64,000 nt of DNA from positions 1 through 64,000 of the forward strand of contig NZ_JACXIY010000023.1 of NCBI RefSeq assembly GCF_014705655.1. The letters are read 5' to 3'. Of the stretch, positions 7,588 through 15,244 are shown piece after piece (within the stretch, counting starts at the first letter, position 1; each line of letters opens with the position of its first letter). The position numbers and the translations under genes are program-made. The notes beneath the pieces were generated by a model. It had not been told where the DNA came from, made no database searches, and saw only the letters and a program-made list of their open reading frames with translations. The DNA comes from Paenibacillus arenilitoris. GTDB lineage: Bacteria > Bacillota > Bacilli > Paenibacillales > Paenibacillaceae.

Positions 7588-8454
7588 TTATTTAAACTCG
7601 GCAACAAGCTTGTCGAACTCGCCGGAAGTAATCATCACATCCTGCTTCGCGAGCGCTTCTTGCTTGAAGCCCGTAATGAGATCCTCGTACGATTTGCGCG
7701 ACGTATTCTGGTAGATGAGACCGGTCAGCATGCTGTTCGTTTCCATGATCTTGTTCATCGCAAGCATCCGGTTCGACGGATCGTAATCCGGGAATTGCTC
7801 CAAGTTCACGATGTTTTCCTTGAACCAGTCGTACGTATTGATCTTATTGAAGGTCACGCACGGACTGAACACGTTGATAAGCGAGAAGCCCTCGTGCTTG
7901 ATGCCCTGCTCGATCAGGCTCGTCAGCTGCTTCAAATCGCTGGAGAACGACTGGGCCACGAATGTGGCGCCGGCAGACATCGCGATCTCGAGCGGCGAAA
8001 GCGTCGACTCGATCGAGCCTTCCGGCGTCGATTTCGTCTTGAAGCCTTCCGCGCTTCGCGGCGAGGTTTGGCCCTTCGTCAAACCGTAAATCTGATTGTC
8101 CATAACGATATACGTGATGTTCAGGTTGCGGCGGATCGCATGAACCGTATGCCCCATGCCGATCGCAAAGCCGTCTCCGTCGCCGCCAGACGCGATGACG
8201 GTAAGTTCGCGGTTCGCCAGCTTCACCCCTTGCGCGATCGGAAGCGCTCGTCCGTGAATGCCGTGAAAGCCGTAAGCGTTAATGTAGCCGGAAATCCGTC
8301 CGGAGCAGCCGATGCCCGATACGACGGCAAGCTGTTCGGGCTCGAGGCCAACGTTCGCGGCCGCGCGCTGAATCGCCGCTTGTATGGAGAAGTCCCCGCA
8401 GCCGGGGCACCAGTTAGGCTTTACATTATTTCTAAACTCTTTGAACGTTGCCAT
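7588..8454 (-). CDS. korB: 2-oxoacid:ferredoxin oxidoreductase beta subunit
   Basis: 288-residue thiamine-diphosphate subunit of a two-subunit 2-oxoglutarate/2-oxoacid:ferredoxin oxidoreductase, which makes acyl-CoA, CO2 and reduced ferredoxin. C16-P-x-C19, C50 and a cysteine in FSPCVTFN are the expected ligands of its 4Fe-4S cluster. The ThDP motif is GGDGDGFAIG followed by DNQIYGLTKGQTSPRS. ATG with AAGGAG upstream overlaps the end of korA by 23 nt, so translation is coupled. In B. subtilis and Mycobacterium the homologues work as an alternative to 2-oxoglutarate dehydrogenase; the preferred substrate is not certain here. Confidence 0.92.
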   Translation of the reverse strand: MATFKEFRNNVKPNWCPGCGDFSIQAAIQRAAANVGLEPEQLAVVSGIGCSGRISGYINAYGFHGIHGRALPIAQGVKLANRELTVIASGGDGDGFAIGMGHTVHAIRRNLNITYIVMDNQIYGLTKGQTSPRSAEGFKTKSTPEGSIESTLSPLEIAMSAGATFVAQSFSSDLKQLTSLIEQGIKHEGFSLINVFSPCVTFNKINTYDWFKENIVNLEQFPDYDPSNRMLAMNKIMETNSMLTGLIYQNTSRKSYEDLITGFKQEALAKQDVMITSGEFDKLVAEFK

Positions 8455-10189
8455 TTGCGCTCAACTCCTTGCAAGCTTTATGAACCTCGGAAGGCAGGAA
8501 CGGATTTCCATCGTATTTCAGCAAACTTTCGATCTTGTCGGCAAAGCCGGCGTTCATTTTGATTTGAGAGGCGAGTTGAGCCGTCGCGTTGTTCTCGATG
8601 ACGATAACTTGCTTCGCATTGTGCAGATAAGGCCGCAGCAGCTCCGTCGGGAACGGATGGATTTGACGCACCGTTACGTGATTGGAAGTTATGCCATCCT
8701 CGGCAAGCGCCCGGCGCGCTTCGTCGATCGTTCCGCCCGTGGATCCCATGCCGACGATGAGCAAATCCGGCTTCTCGCTCGGAGCGTCAACCCGGATCGC
8801 GTCGCGAATGTACATGCCGCTCAGCTTGCCGAGACGCTTATCCATCATTTTTTGGCGGTTGACCGCGTTCTCGGACGGTCGGCCCGTCTCGTCGTGCTCA
8901 ACGCCCGTTACGTGGTGGAGTCCGCCCTTCTCGCCAGGCAATACGCGCGGGGAGATGCCGTCTTCCGTAAGTTCGTACCGTTTGAACAAATCGTGACCCT
9001 CGAGTGCCGGCACGTTCTCGGCCAGCTTGCCCCGTCTGATTTCGATTTTGCCGTAATCGAGCGGCTCGCAGGATTGTTTGCCCAGCGACAGCTGCAAATC
9101 GGTCATCAGGATGACGGGTACCTGGTATTCCTCAGCCAGGTTGAAGGATTCGATCGTATCGTAGAAGCAGTCTTCAATCGACGCGGGCGCGATGACGATC
9201 TTCGGAATTTCGCCGTGCGTACCGTAGATCATCGCGTTAAGGTCGGATTGCTCCTGCTTGGTTGGCAGACCCGTGGACGGACCCCCGCGCTGCGTATTGA
9301 CGATGACGAGCGGCGTCTCCGTCATGCCCGCAAGGCCGATCGCCTCCATCATGAGCGAAAGCCCCGGACCGGCTGAAGCCGTCATTGTGCGGACGCCCGC
9401 ATAGTTGGCGCCGATCGCCATCGTGACGGCAGCGATTTCATCTTCGGTTTGAATGACGGTGCCGCCGAATTTCGGCAGCTTCTTGATCAGATATTCCATA
9501 ATTTCCGAAGCCGGGGTAATCGGATAGGCGGACATCAATCGGCAGCCTGCCGCGATGGAGCCGAGGCCGATCGCTTCGTTGCCGATCATGAACAGCTTCT
9601 GCATGCCGTCCGCTTCGTCGAGCTTGAACGCGTCAAGCGGGCCGCCTGCCTGTTCGAGCACGAACTCTGCGCCGCGCTTTACGGCTTCGATATTTTTCTC
9701 GACGATCGCTGCGCCCTTCCGTCCGAACTCTTCCTCCACCGCTTTGTTGAACACTTCCAGCGGCAGCCCGAGCAGAGCCCAAGACGCGCCGGAGGCAACC
9801 ATGTTCTTCATAAGCGACGTGCCAAGCTCTTCCGCCATGGCCGTAATCGGCACGGCGAACAGCTTCGCGTCGATCCCGTCCGGAACGACCGGATTGAACT
9901 TCGCGTCCGCGACGATGACGCCTCCGGAACGCAATTCCTTCGCGTTCAGATCGATGCTCTCCTGGTCGAAGGCGACCAGAATGTCCAGATCATCGGAAAT
10001 CGCGCGAATCGGCTTCGTGCTGATGCGGATCTTATTGTTCGTATGCCCGCCTTTGATTCTCGAAGAAAAGTGACGATATCCGTACAAATAATAGCCCAAA
10101 CGGTTGAGCGCCGTGGAAAAGATACGGTCCGTGCTCTCGACGCCTTCCCCTTGTTGCCCCCCGATCTTCCAAGACAATTGACTGATCAA
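8432..10189 (-). CDS. korA: 2-oxoacid:ferredoxin oxidoreductase alpha subunit (gamma-alpha fusion)
   Basis: 585-residue fused subunit. The N-terminal gamma domain (about 1-190, with SWKIGGQQGEGVES) precedes the pyrimidine-binding alpha domain (YPITPASEIMEYL, then QTEDEIAAVTMAIGA and TASAGPGLSLM) and the C-terminal domain II. I place the start at TTG 10189-10187, because GAGGAG lies 9 nt upstream and the resulting N-terminus (M-I-S-Q-L-S-W) aligns with what I recall of the Bacillus protein. The in-frame ATG nine nt upstream directly abuts that ribosome-binding site. It is first of korAB, with a promoter at 10242-10271 and a cre-like site upstream. Confidence 0.93.
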   Translation of the reverse strand: MISQLSWKIGGQQGEGVESTDRIFSTALNRLGYYLYGYRHFSSRIKGGHTNNKIRISTKPIRAISDDLDILVAFDQESIDLNAKELRSGGVIVADAKFNPVVPDGIDAKLFAVPITAMAEELGTSLMKNMVASGASWALLGLPLEVFNKAVEEEFGRKGAAIVEKNIEAVKRGAEFVLEQAGGPLDAFKLDEADGMQKLFMIGNEAIGLGSIAAGCRLMSAYPITPASEIMEYLIKKLPKFGGTVIQTEDEIAAVTMAIGANYAGVRTMTASAGPGLSLMMEAIGLAGMTETPLVIVNTQRGGPSTGLPTKQEQSDLNAMIYGTHGEIPKIVIAPASIEDCFYDTIESFNLAEEYQVPVILMTDLQLSLGKQSCEPLDYGKIEIRRGKLAENVPALEGHDLFKRYELTEDGISPRVLPGEKGGLHHVTGVEHDETGRPSENAVNRQKMMDKRLGKLSGMYIRDAIRVDAPSEKPDLLIVGMGSTGGTIDEARRALAEDGITSNHVTVRQIHPFPTELLRPYLHNAKQVIVIENNATAQLASQIKMNAGFADKIESLLKYDGNPFLPSEVHKACKELSANGNVQRV

Positions 10190-10241
10190 AATGCCCATCT
10201 CCTCTTTTTCTAGAACGTGCAATTATTCGACGCATCAAGCA

Positions 10242-10271
10242 ATTATATAATAGAAGTTATAATAGTCACAA
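10242..10271 (-). promoter_or_regulatory. Candidate SigA promoter of korAB
   Basis: TTGTGA-N18-TATAAT on the minus strand about 50 nt upstream of korA, within an AT-rich stretch. Confidence 0.6.
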
Positions 10272-10304
10272 CAAGTTTAAAGGGCATTATTGCAAAAATC
10301 AAGA

Positions 10305-10318
10305 TGTAAACGCTTAAA
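10305..10318. promoter_or_regulatory. Candidate CcpA site (cre) upstream of korAB
   Basis: TGTAAACGCTTAAA matches the cre consensus TGWAANCGNTNWCA at all but one position. It lies about 70-80 bp upstream of the likely korA transcription start, a placement more like CcpA-activated overflow genes than repressed ones. This rests on motif match only. Confidence 0.5.
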
Positions 10319-10372
10319 TGAAACATAGTTTGTTTCGATTGAATTCATATCGCAAATAGATCGGACTGTGGT

Positions 10373-11314
10373 TCATTGTTGCGGCAAATGTCGGCTTAAG
10401 AACCGCAGCGCGTTCCCGGACATCAACCTGTCCGCCACGCTTGCCGAATACCGGCGCAGAACCGCTTCCCGAAGCCTCCAGACCTCCGCCGGATGGGTAA
10501 GCTCCGTCACGTAACGGTCAATCCCGTCGAAGTCGGATCCCAGCATAACTTGCTCCGCTCCCCCGAGCTCGCATATGCGCTCGATATGGATCAGAATATC
10601 GTCTACCGTAACGTTTTCTTCCTTGGAAACAAACCACGGAACGTAAGTGATCCCGATCAGGCCCCGCATCGCGATAATCCGCTTGATCTGCTCGTCGGTC
10701 AAATTTCTCGGATGGTCGCAAACCGATCTGGAATTGGAATGCGATGCGATGATCGGCTTGGTCGAAAGCTCTGCTACATCCCAGAACGCCCGCTCGGACA
10801 GATGCGATACATCTACCAGTATACCCAAATGATTGCATTCTTCTACAAAAGCTCTTCCTTTTGCCGTTAATCCCGCTCCGCGAGCTTCCATCGCGCCGTC
10901 CGCCGCCCAATTCGCATGATTCCAAGTAAGCCCGGCGGCCCGGATGCCGAGCTGGTGCATGATGCGAAGCAGAGACAGATTGCCCTGCAATCCGTCCACT
11001 CCTTCAAGGGATAGCAAAGCGCCGATCTTGCCGTCGTTCAAGCAGCTCTCCAAGTCGGCGGAAGTCCGCACCCAGCGCATATCCTCGCAAGACAATACCG
11101 ATTGATGAAATCGGTCCAGGCTTTCCAAGATCGGCTCAAGCCGGCCGTTCATCGAAGCCGGAATATAGACCGCGAAGGTCTGCAATGCGACTCCGGCCGA
11201 TTTCAATCGCTCGTATGTAACGTCCAGCGTGCCCGGTTTACCGCCATGAAACGTTAATTTATCGTCCAGCAGCAGCTTGCACAGGACGTCGCAATGAAAA
11301 TCAACGATCCTCAT
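10373..11314 (-). CDS. Membrane dipeptidase, peptidase family M19
   Basis: 313-residue zinc dipeptidase of the renal dipeptidase (amidohydrolase-fold) family. The N-terminal metal motif is VDFHCDVL (HxD), followed by SLEGVDGL (Glu bridging the metals), DVSHLSERAFWD and IASHSNSRSVCDHPRNLTDEQI. It has no signal peptide or membrane anchor, so it is likely cytosolic despite the family name. The start is ATG after a G-rich ribosome-binding site (GAGGTG). Its position between korA and spoVS matches several Bacilli. Substrate is unknown; D-amino acid containing dipeptides are accepted by family members. Confidence 0.9.
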   Translation of the reverse strand: MRIVDFHCDVLCKLLLDDKLTFHGGKPGTLDVTYERLKSAGVALQTFAVYIPASMNGRLEPILESLDRFHQSVLSCEDMRWVRTSADLESCLNDGKIGALLSLEGVDGLQGNLSLLRIMHQLGIRAAGLTWNHANWAADGAMEARGAGLTAKGRAFVEECNHLGILVDVSHLSERAFWDVAELSTKPIIASHSNSRSVCDHPRNLTDEQIKRIIAMRGLIGITYVPWFVSKEENVTVDDILIHIERICELGGAEQVMLGSDFDGIDRYVTELTHPAEVWRLREAVLRRYSASVADRLMSGNALRFLSRHLPQQ

Positions 11315-11353
11315 CTCCGCACCTCGCCGTCTTCTGTCTTCTCGAATCGCAGC

Positions 11354-11380
11354 AAAAAACCTGTCTACGACGTAAACAGG
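11354..11380 (-). terminator. Terminator of spoVS
   Basis: A hairpin at 11360-11380 (CCTGT and ACAGG arms extended by imperfect pairs) is followed on the minus strand by six T (11359-11354), about 50 nt after the spoVS stop. Confidence 0.75.
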
Positions 11381-11427
11381 CGATTAGTCAACTTATTTTC
11401 TCCGCCTCTTACGCCCAAACGATGGCT

Positions 11428-11688
11428 TTACCGAGGCTCCACGATCAATTTAATGGCTGTACGATCCTCTCCGTCAATCACGATGTCCGTGAAGGCCGGA
11501 ATACAAATTAAATCCACCCCGCTGGGAGCGACGAAACCGCGCGCGATCGCGACAGCCTTAATGGCTTGGTTCAATGCGCCAGCACCAATAGCCTGCAGTT
11601 CCGCGCCGCCGCGTTCGCGAAGAACACCTGCAAGCGCGCCTGCAACGGAATTTGGATTGGATTTTGCTGAAACTTTTAATACATCCAT
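11428..11688 (-). CDS. spoVS: Stage V sporulation protein S
   Basis: 86-residue SpoVS, a small Alba-like protein highly conserved in spore formers and needed in B. subtilis for normal progress to stage V (coat assembly, septation control). The sequence starts MDVLKVSAKSNPNSVAGALA and ends IKLIVEPR, the standard full length. ATG at 11688 has GGGGAGG 9 nt upstream; an upstream in-frame ATG would add 13 unconserved residues. A candidate SigH promoter lies at 11739-11765 and a terminator follows the gene, so it is a single-gene unit. Confidence 0.96.
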   Translation of the reverse strand: MDVLKVSAKSNPNSVAGALAGVLRERGGAELQAIGAGALNQAIKAVAIARGFVAPSGVDLICIPAFTDIVIDGEDRTAIKLIVEPR

Positions 11689-11738
11689 GAAAAAGAACCT
11701 CCCCTTGGACTGTTGGATGGATTCCACTTTTAAATAGT

Positions 11739-11765
11739 ATTCGAGAGAGGTTAAAAAATTCCTGC
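11739..11765 (-). promoter_or_regulatory. Candidate SigH promoter of spoVS
   Basis: On the minus strand AGGAATT (11763-11757) is followed after 13 nt by CGAAT (11743-11739), close to the SigH pattern AGGAWWT...GAAT. spoVS is SigH-controlled in B. subtilis, which agrees with this reading. Confidence 0.55.
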
Positions 11766-11834
11766 TTTATTCCTTTCAATTAACGAACAGTTCTGAATTG
11801 TCGGAATGTTTCAATGTTTCAAAATTTCCGAGCG

Positions 11835-12629
11835 CTACATGAGCAGCCAATCTTCTTCGGTTAACCGGATTTTCTCGATTTTTCGCGCCAAGCCGGTCGC
11901 ATCGTCCAGCTGCACCGAGATCGCATGCAGATGCCACTTTCCTTCGTCGACGACGAATCGGACCGGAAGCTGCGTCATAAATTTGTGGAGCACCGCGTTT
12001 CTCTCCATGCCCAGCACGCCTTCCTTCGGGCCTACCATTCCAACGTCCGTAATGTATGCCGTGCCGCCCGGCAAGATCGTATCGTCGTTCGTCTGCACAT
12101 GGGTGTGCGTGCCAAGCACGATCGATGCGCGGCCGTCCAGATGCCAGCCCATCGCAATTTTCTCCGAGGTTGCTTCGGCATGAAAATCAACCAAAATGTT
12201 CTTGGTCTTCGCATCCGCTTCCTCGACCAGCTCATCGGCTTTGCGGAACGGGCAATCGATCGGAGGCAGAAACGTGCGGCCCTGCAAATTGATGATCGCC
12301 AGCTGCTTGCCGTTCGCTTTGATGAAAGCCATCCCTTGCCCCGGCGCGCCGGGAGCGTAGTTCGCCGGGCGGACGATACGCGGTTCCTCGTCGATCCATT
12401 CAAAAATATCTTTATTGTCCCACGTATGGTTGCCCATCGTAATGCCGTGGACGCCCCACTCGAAAAATTCCTTTGCGATCGTTGCCGTAATGCCCCGCCC
12501 CGCCGCCGCGTTTTCGCCATTGGCGATAATGATATGCGGATTGTATTTGCTCTTCAGCGCGGGCAGTACTCGTTTCAGCGCGTTTCTTCCCACATTTCCT
12601 ACGATGTCTCCGATGAATAATACGTTCAT
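11835..12629 (-). CDS. ymdB: YmdB family metallophosphoesterase
   Basis: 264-residue calcineurin-like phosphodiesterase of the YmdB family (cyclic nucleotide phosphodiesterase; in B. subtilis it affects biofilm versus motility decisions). Metal motifs are GDIVGNVGR (D8), ANGENAA, GNHTWDN, FHAEATSEK and GTHTHVQT. It follows rny, as in Bacillus, but a hairpin at 12662-12694 separates the two. The start is ATG with AGGAAG upstream. Full length for the family. Confidence 0.95.
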   Translation of the reverse strand: MNVLFIGDIVGNVGRNALKRVLPALKSKYNPHIIIANGENAAAGRGITATIAKEFFEWGVHGITMGNHTWDNKDIFEWIDEEPRIVRPANYAPGAPGQGMAFIKANGKQLAIINLQGRTFLPPIDCPFRKADELVEEADAKTKNILVDFHAEATSEKIAMGWHLDGRASIVLGTHTHVQTNDDTILPGGTAYITDVGMVGPKEGVLGMERNAVLHKFMTQLPVRFVVDEGKWHLHAISVQLDDATGLARKIEKIRLTEEDWLLM

Positions 12630-12661
12630 GTCTTCACACTTCCTTTATGTACGCTTGCAGA

Positions 12662-12694
12662 CAGAAAAGTGGCTGCCAAGCAGCCACTTTTCTG
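12662..12694 (-). terminator. Hairpin terminator between rny and ymdB
   Basis: 14-bp perfect stem (12662-12675 with 12681-12694) with T's in the 3' arm. The free T run after the stem is poor, so partial readthrough into ymdB is likely. Confidence 0.65.
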
Positions 12695-12714
12695 CAATGC
12701 ATATGGGATTGTGC

Positions 12715-14256
12715 TTATTTCGCGTATTCGACTGCACGGGTTTCCCGAATAACCGTAACTTTAATATGTCCCGGATAATCGAGCTCGCTCTCGATTTTTT
12801 TCGTAATATCGCGAGCAAGACGGAAAGCTTCCGTATCGTCGATCTTGTCTGGCTGAACCATGACGCGCAATTCGCGTCCGGCTTGGATCGCGTAAGATTT
12901 CTCCACGCCGTCAAACGATTCGGAGATGTCTTCAAGCTTCTCCAGCCGTTTGATGTACGTCTCGAGCGTCTCGCGGCGAGCGCCTGGACGTGCTGCCGAC
13001 AATGCGTCAGCTGCGCCCACCAGCATCGCGATAACGGAAGTTGCTTCCGTATCGCCGTGGTGGGAAGCGATACTGTTGATGACAACAGGATGCTCCTTGT
13101 ATTTCTTCGCAAGCTCAACGCCGATCTCTACATGCGAGCCTTCCACTTCATGGTCAAGAGCCTTGCCGATGTCATGCAGCAATCCTGCGCGCTTCGCCAG
13201 CGTGATGTCTTCGCCGAGCTCCGCCGCCATCAAGCCGGTCAGGTAAGCGACCTCCATCGAATGCTTCAATACGTTCTGTCCGTAGCTTGTCCGGTATTTC
13301 AATCGTCCCAAAATCTTGATCAAATCCGGATGCAAGCCGTGAACGCCGACCTCGAAGGTAGCCTGCTCCCCGTATTCCCGGATGCGCTCATCCACTTCCT
13401 TGCGAGATTTCTCGACCATTTCCTCAATGCGGGCAGGATGGATACGACCGTCAGCCACAAGCTTCTCCAAAGATGTGCGGGCAATTTCGCGTCTAATAGG
13501 GTCGAATCCAGACAAAATGACCGCTTCCGGTGTATCGTCGATGATTAGATCGATACCGGTCAAAGTTTCCAAGGCGCGAATATTCCGGCCTTCGCGTCCG
13601 ATGATGCGGCCCTTCATCTCTTCGTTCGGCAGCGTAACGACGGATACCGTCGTCTCCGCTACATGATCCGCCGCACAACGCTGGATCGCCAACGAAATAA
13701 TGTCGCGCGCTTTCTTATCGGCCTCTTCTTTCGCTTGCTGCTCGATCTCTTTAATCATCTGCGCTGTTTCATGTCGTACTTCTTGCTCAACATTGGATAA
13801 AATAATCGACTTCGCATCTTCCATCGTCAAGCTGGAAATCCGCTCAAGCTCGCTGAGCTGCTGCTTGTAAATGGAATCAATCTGCTCTTGCGTTTCATCG
13901 ATCCGTTTCTCTTTGTTGGCTACCGATTCTTCTTTGCGCTCTAACGCTTCCAGCTTTTTATCCAACGACTCCTCTTTTTGGAGCAAACGTCTTTCCTGAC
14001 GCTGAGCCTCGTTGCGTCGCTCACGAATGTCTCTCTCGGCTTCGGAACGAAGTTTGTGGACTTCGTCTTTTGCCTCCAGCACCGTTTCTTTTTTCTGGGC
14101 TTCTGCTTCCTTCTTCGCGTTCTCCACGATTTGGATGGCAGCCTGCTCAGCGCTCGAAATTTTCGCCTCGGCAATCGACTTTCGAATAAAATAACCAATC
14201 CCAAAGAAAATTGCGCCAACAAAGAGACAGATCAAGATCCAAATTACATCGGACAT
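12715..14256 (-). CDS. rny: Ribonuclease Y
   Basis: 513-residue membrane-anchored endoribonuclease that starts mRNA decay in Firmicutes. One N-terminal transmembrane helix (about residues 4-22) is followed by a long coiled coil (about 30-200), a KH domain with the GREGRNIR motif (about 220) and an HD domain with LLHDIGKALDHE. ATG at 14256 is chosen because GGGAGGTG lies just upstream and the N-terminus (MSDVIWILI) fits the family; an earlier start would add nine residues. It has its own promoter at 14419-14448 and a leader of about 160 nt with a terminator-like hairpin. Confidence 0.96.
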   Translation of the reverse strand: MSDVIWILICLFVGAIFFGIGYFIRKSIAEAKISSAEQAAIQIVENAKKEAEAQKKETVLEAKDEVHKLRSEAERDIRERRNEAQRQERRLLQKEESLDKKLEALERKEESVANKEKRIDETQEQIDSIYKQQLSELERISSLTMEDAKSIILSNVEQEVRHETAQMIKEIEQQAKEEADKKARDIISLAIQRCAADHVAETTVSVVTLPNEEMKGRIIGREGRNIRALETLTGIDLIIDDTPEAVILSGFDPIRREIARTSLEKLVADGRIHPARIEEMVEKSRKEVDERIREYGEQATFEVGVHGLHPDLIKILGRLKYRTSYGQNVLKHSMEVAYLTGLMAAELGEDITLAKRAGLLHDIGKALDHEVEGSHVEIGVELAKKYKEHPVVINSIASHHGDTEATSVIAMLVGAADALSAARPGARRETLETYIKRLEKLEDISESFDGVEKSYAIQAGRELRVMVQPDKIDDTEAFRLARDITKKIESELDYPGHIKVTVIRETRAVEYAK

Positions 14257-14353
14257 CTTGTTCACCTCCCTGCTGCATACCAAGGCAAGGCTTGGGATGT
14301 TATTAGGTTTTCAACCGGTTTCCATACCGTTTCAACAATTACTCATTTTGACG

Positions 14354-14399
14354 AAAAAAATCGTTTTGAATCAACTTTTGGAAGGAAAATTGATTCAAA
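14354..14399 (-). promoter_or_regulatory. Terminator-like hairpin in the rny leader
   Basis: On the minus strand a 10-bp perfect stem TTTGAATCAA/TTGATTCAAA (14399-14390 with 14374-14365) is followed by ACGA and seven T (14360-14354). It lies between the rny promoter and start codon, so it could act as an attenuator or protect the 5' end. Confidence 0.55.
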
Positions 14400-14418
14400 G
14401 TAGAAGGAATACAACCTC

Positions 14419-14448
14419 ATTTTATCTTTTCATAAAATCAATTGTCAA
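14419..14448 (-). promoter_or_regulatory. SigA promoter of rny
   Basis: TTGACA-N18-TAAAAT on the minus strand, with the -35 overlapping the stop region of recX. Confidence 0.72.
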
Positions 14449-15157
14449 GCAAAAGCCCATCATCCTCATCGGACGAATCTGCTTCGCCACTCGAAACGAC
14501 AAGCTTTACCGCTTCCCTCACGATATCCCCTGGAAACCCTCTGCGCAGCAAATAGCCCATAAGCTTCCGCTTTCTGTCCGCCGTCTCGCCTTTTAAGCTT
14601 CTCCACTTCTTCTCGGCCGCCTTCTCCGCCGCGGCTAATTCGAGCTTGCGGTCGAGCGCATCGGCCGCTTCCGCGGAGGCTTGCTTCGATACGCCCCGCT
14701 GCTTCAGCTCCTGCTTTATCCAAAGCCGTCCCTTCAAGCCGTTCTTTAATCGGCCGGCGGCAAATTGACGCGCATATTGTTCATCATCAACAAGATGCTC
14801 CTTTTCTAAACGGTCTAGCGCGAACATTATATTGTCTTCTTCCAGTTCCTTGCGGGATAAATAGTGATGAATTTGCTTTCTCGTTCTTGGTTTAAAACCA
14901 AGATAGTAGACGGCAAGCGCATATGCGCGGTATCTCTCGTCCTCCGTCCGGATTTCTTCGAGTTGTTCCATAGACAGCTCTGCGCCTTTCATTAGCCGGT
15001 GCTTGATCAAAATGTCTTCGTGTACCGTAAGAAGAAGGGTCTCGGACTCGGCGTACAAATGATATCGTTTCCGCTCCTTCTTATCCTGCCGGACCGATAA
15101 AATCAGCCAAGGTCCGGTCCCTTGCACTTTCTCGTTCTCGTGCTCGATTGGTATCAC
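14438..15157 (-). CDS. recX: RecX family regulator of RecA
   Basis: 239-residue RecX, which modulates RecA filament activity. Three tandem three-helix repeats are recognisable from about residue 60 on (YRAYALAVYYLGFKPRTRKQI, then DRLEKEHLVDDEQYARQFA, then IKQELKQRGVS and GYLLRRGFPGDIVREAV). The GTG at 15157 is preferred, because AAGGAAG lies 6 nt upstream and a longer reading would run through the recA terminator hairpin at 15177-15214. The C-terminus is acidic (SSDEDD). It lies directly behind recA, so SOS co-regulation by readthrough is possible. Confidence 0.9.
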   Translation of the reverse strand: MIPIEHENEKVQGTGPWLILSVRQDKKERKRYHLYAESETLLLTVHEDILIKHRLMKGAELSMEQLEEIRTEDERYRAYALAVYYLGFKPRTRKQIHHYLSRKELEEDNIMFALDRLEKEHLVDDEQYARQFAAGRLKNGLKGRLWIKQELKQRGVSKQASAEAADALDRKLELAAAEKAAEKKWRSLKGETADRKRKLMGYLLRRGFPGDIVREAVKLVVSSGEADSSDEDDGLLLDN

Positions 15158-15176
15158 CCCGAACTTCCTTCGTAAA

Positions 15177-15214
15177 CACAGCTTCGCCGTCCCACCAGGG
15201 ACGGCGAAGCTGTG
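15177..15214 (-). terminator. Strong hairpin between recA and recX
   Basis: 17-bp perfect stem (15177-15193 with 15198-15214) with a 4-nt loop. Only three T follow, so it may reduce rather than abolish readthrough into recX. Confidence 0.75.
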
Positions 15215-15244
15215 CATTCTATATGAAAACAGCGTTATTAACGT

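Noticed and set aside
10321..10337. GAAAC/GTTTC hairpin after the M19 dipeptidase as a terminator
   Set aside because: Five-base stem and no T run; too weak to call.
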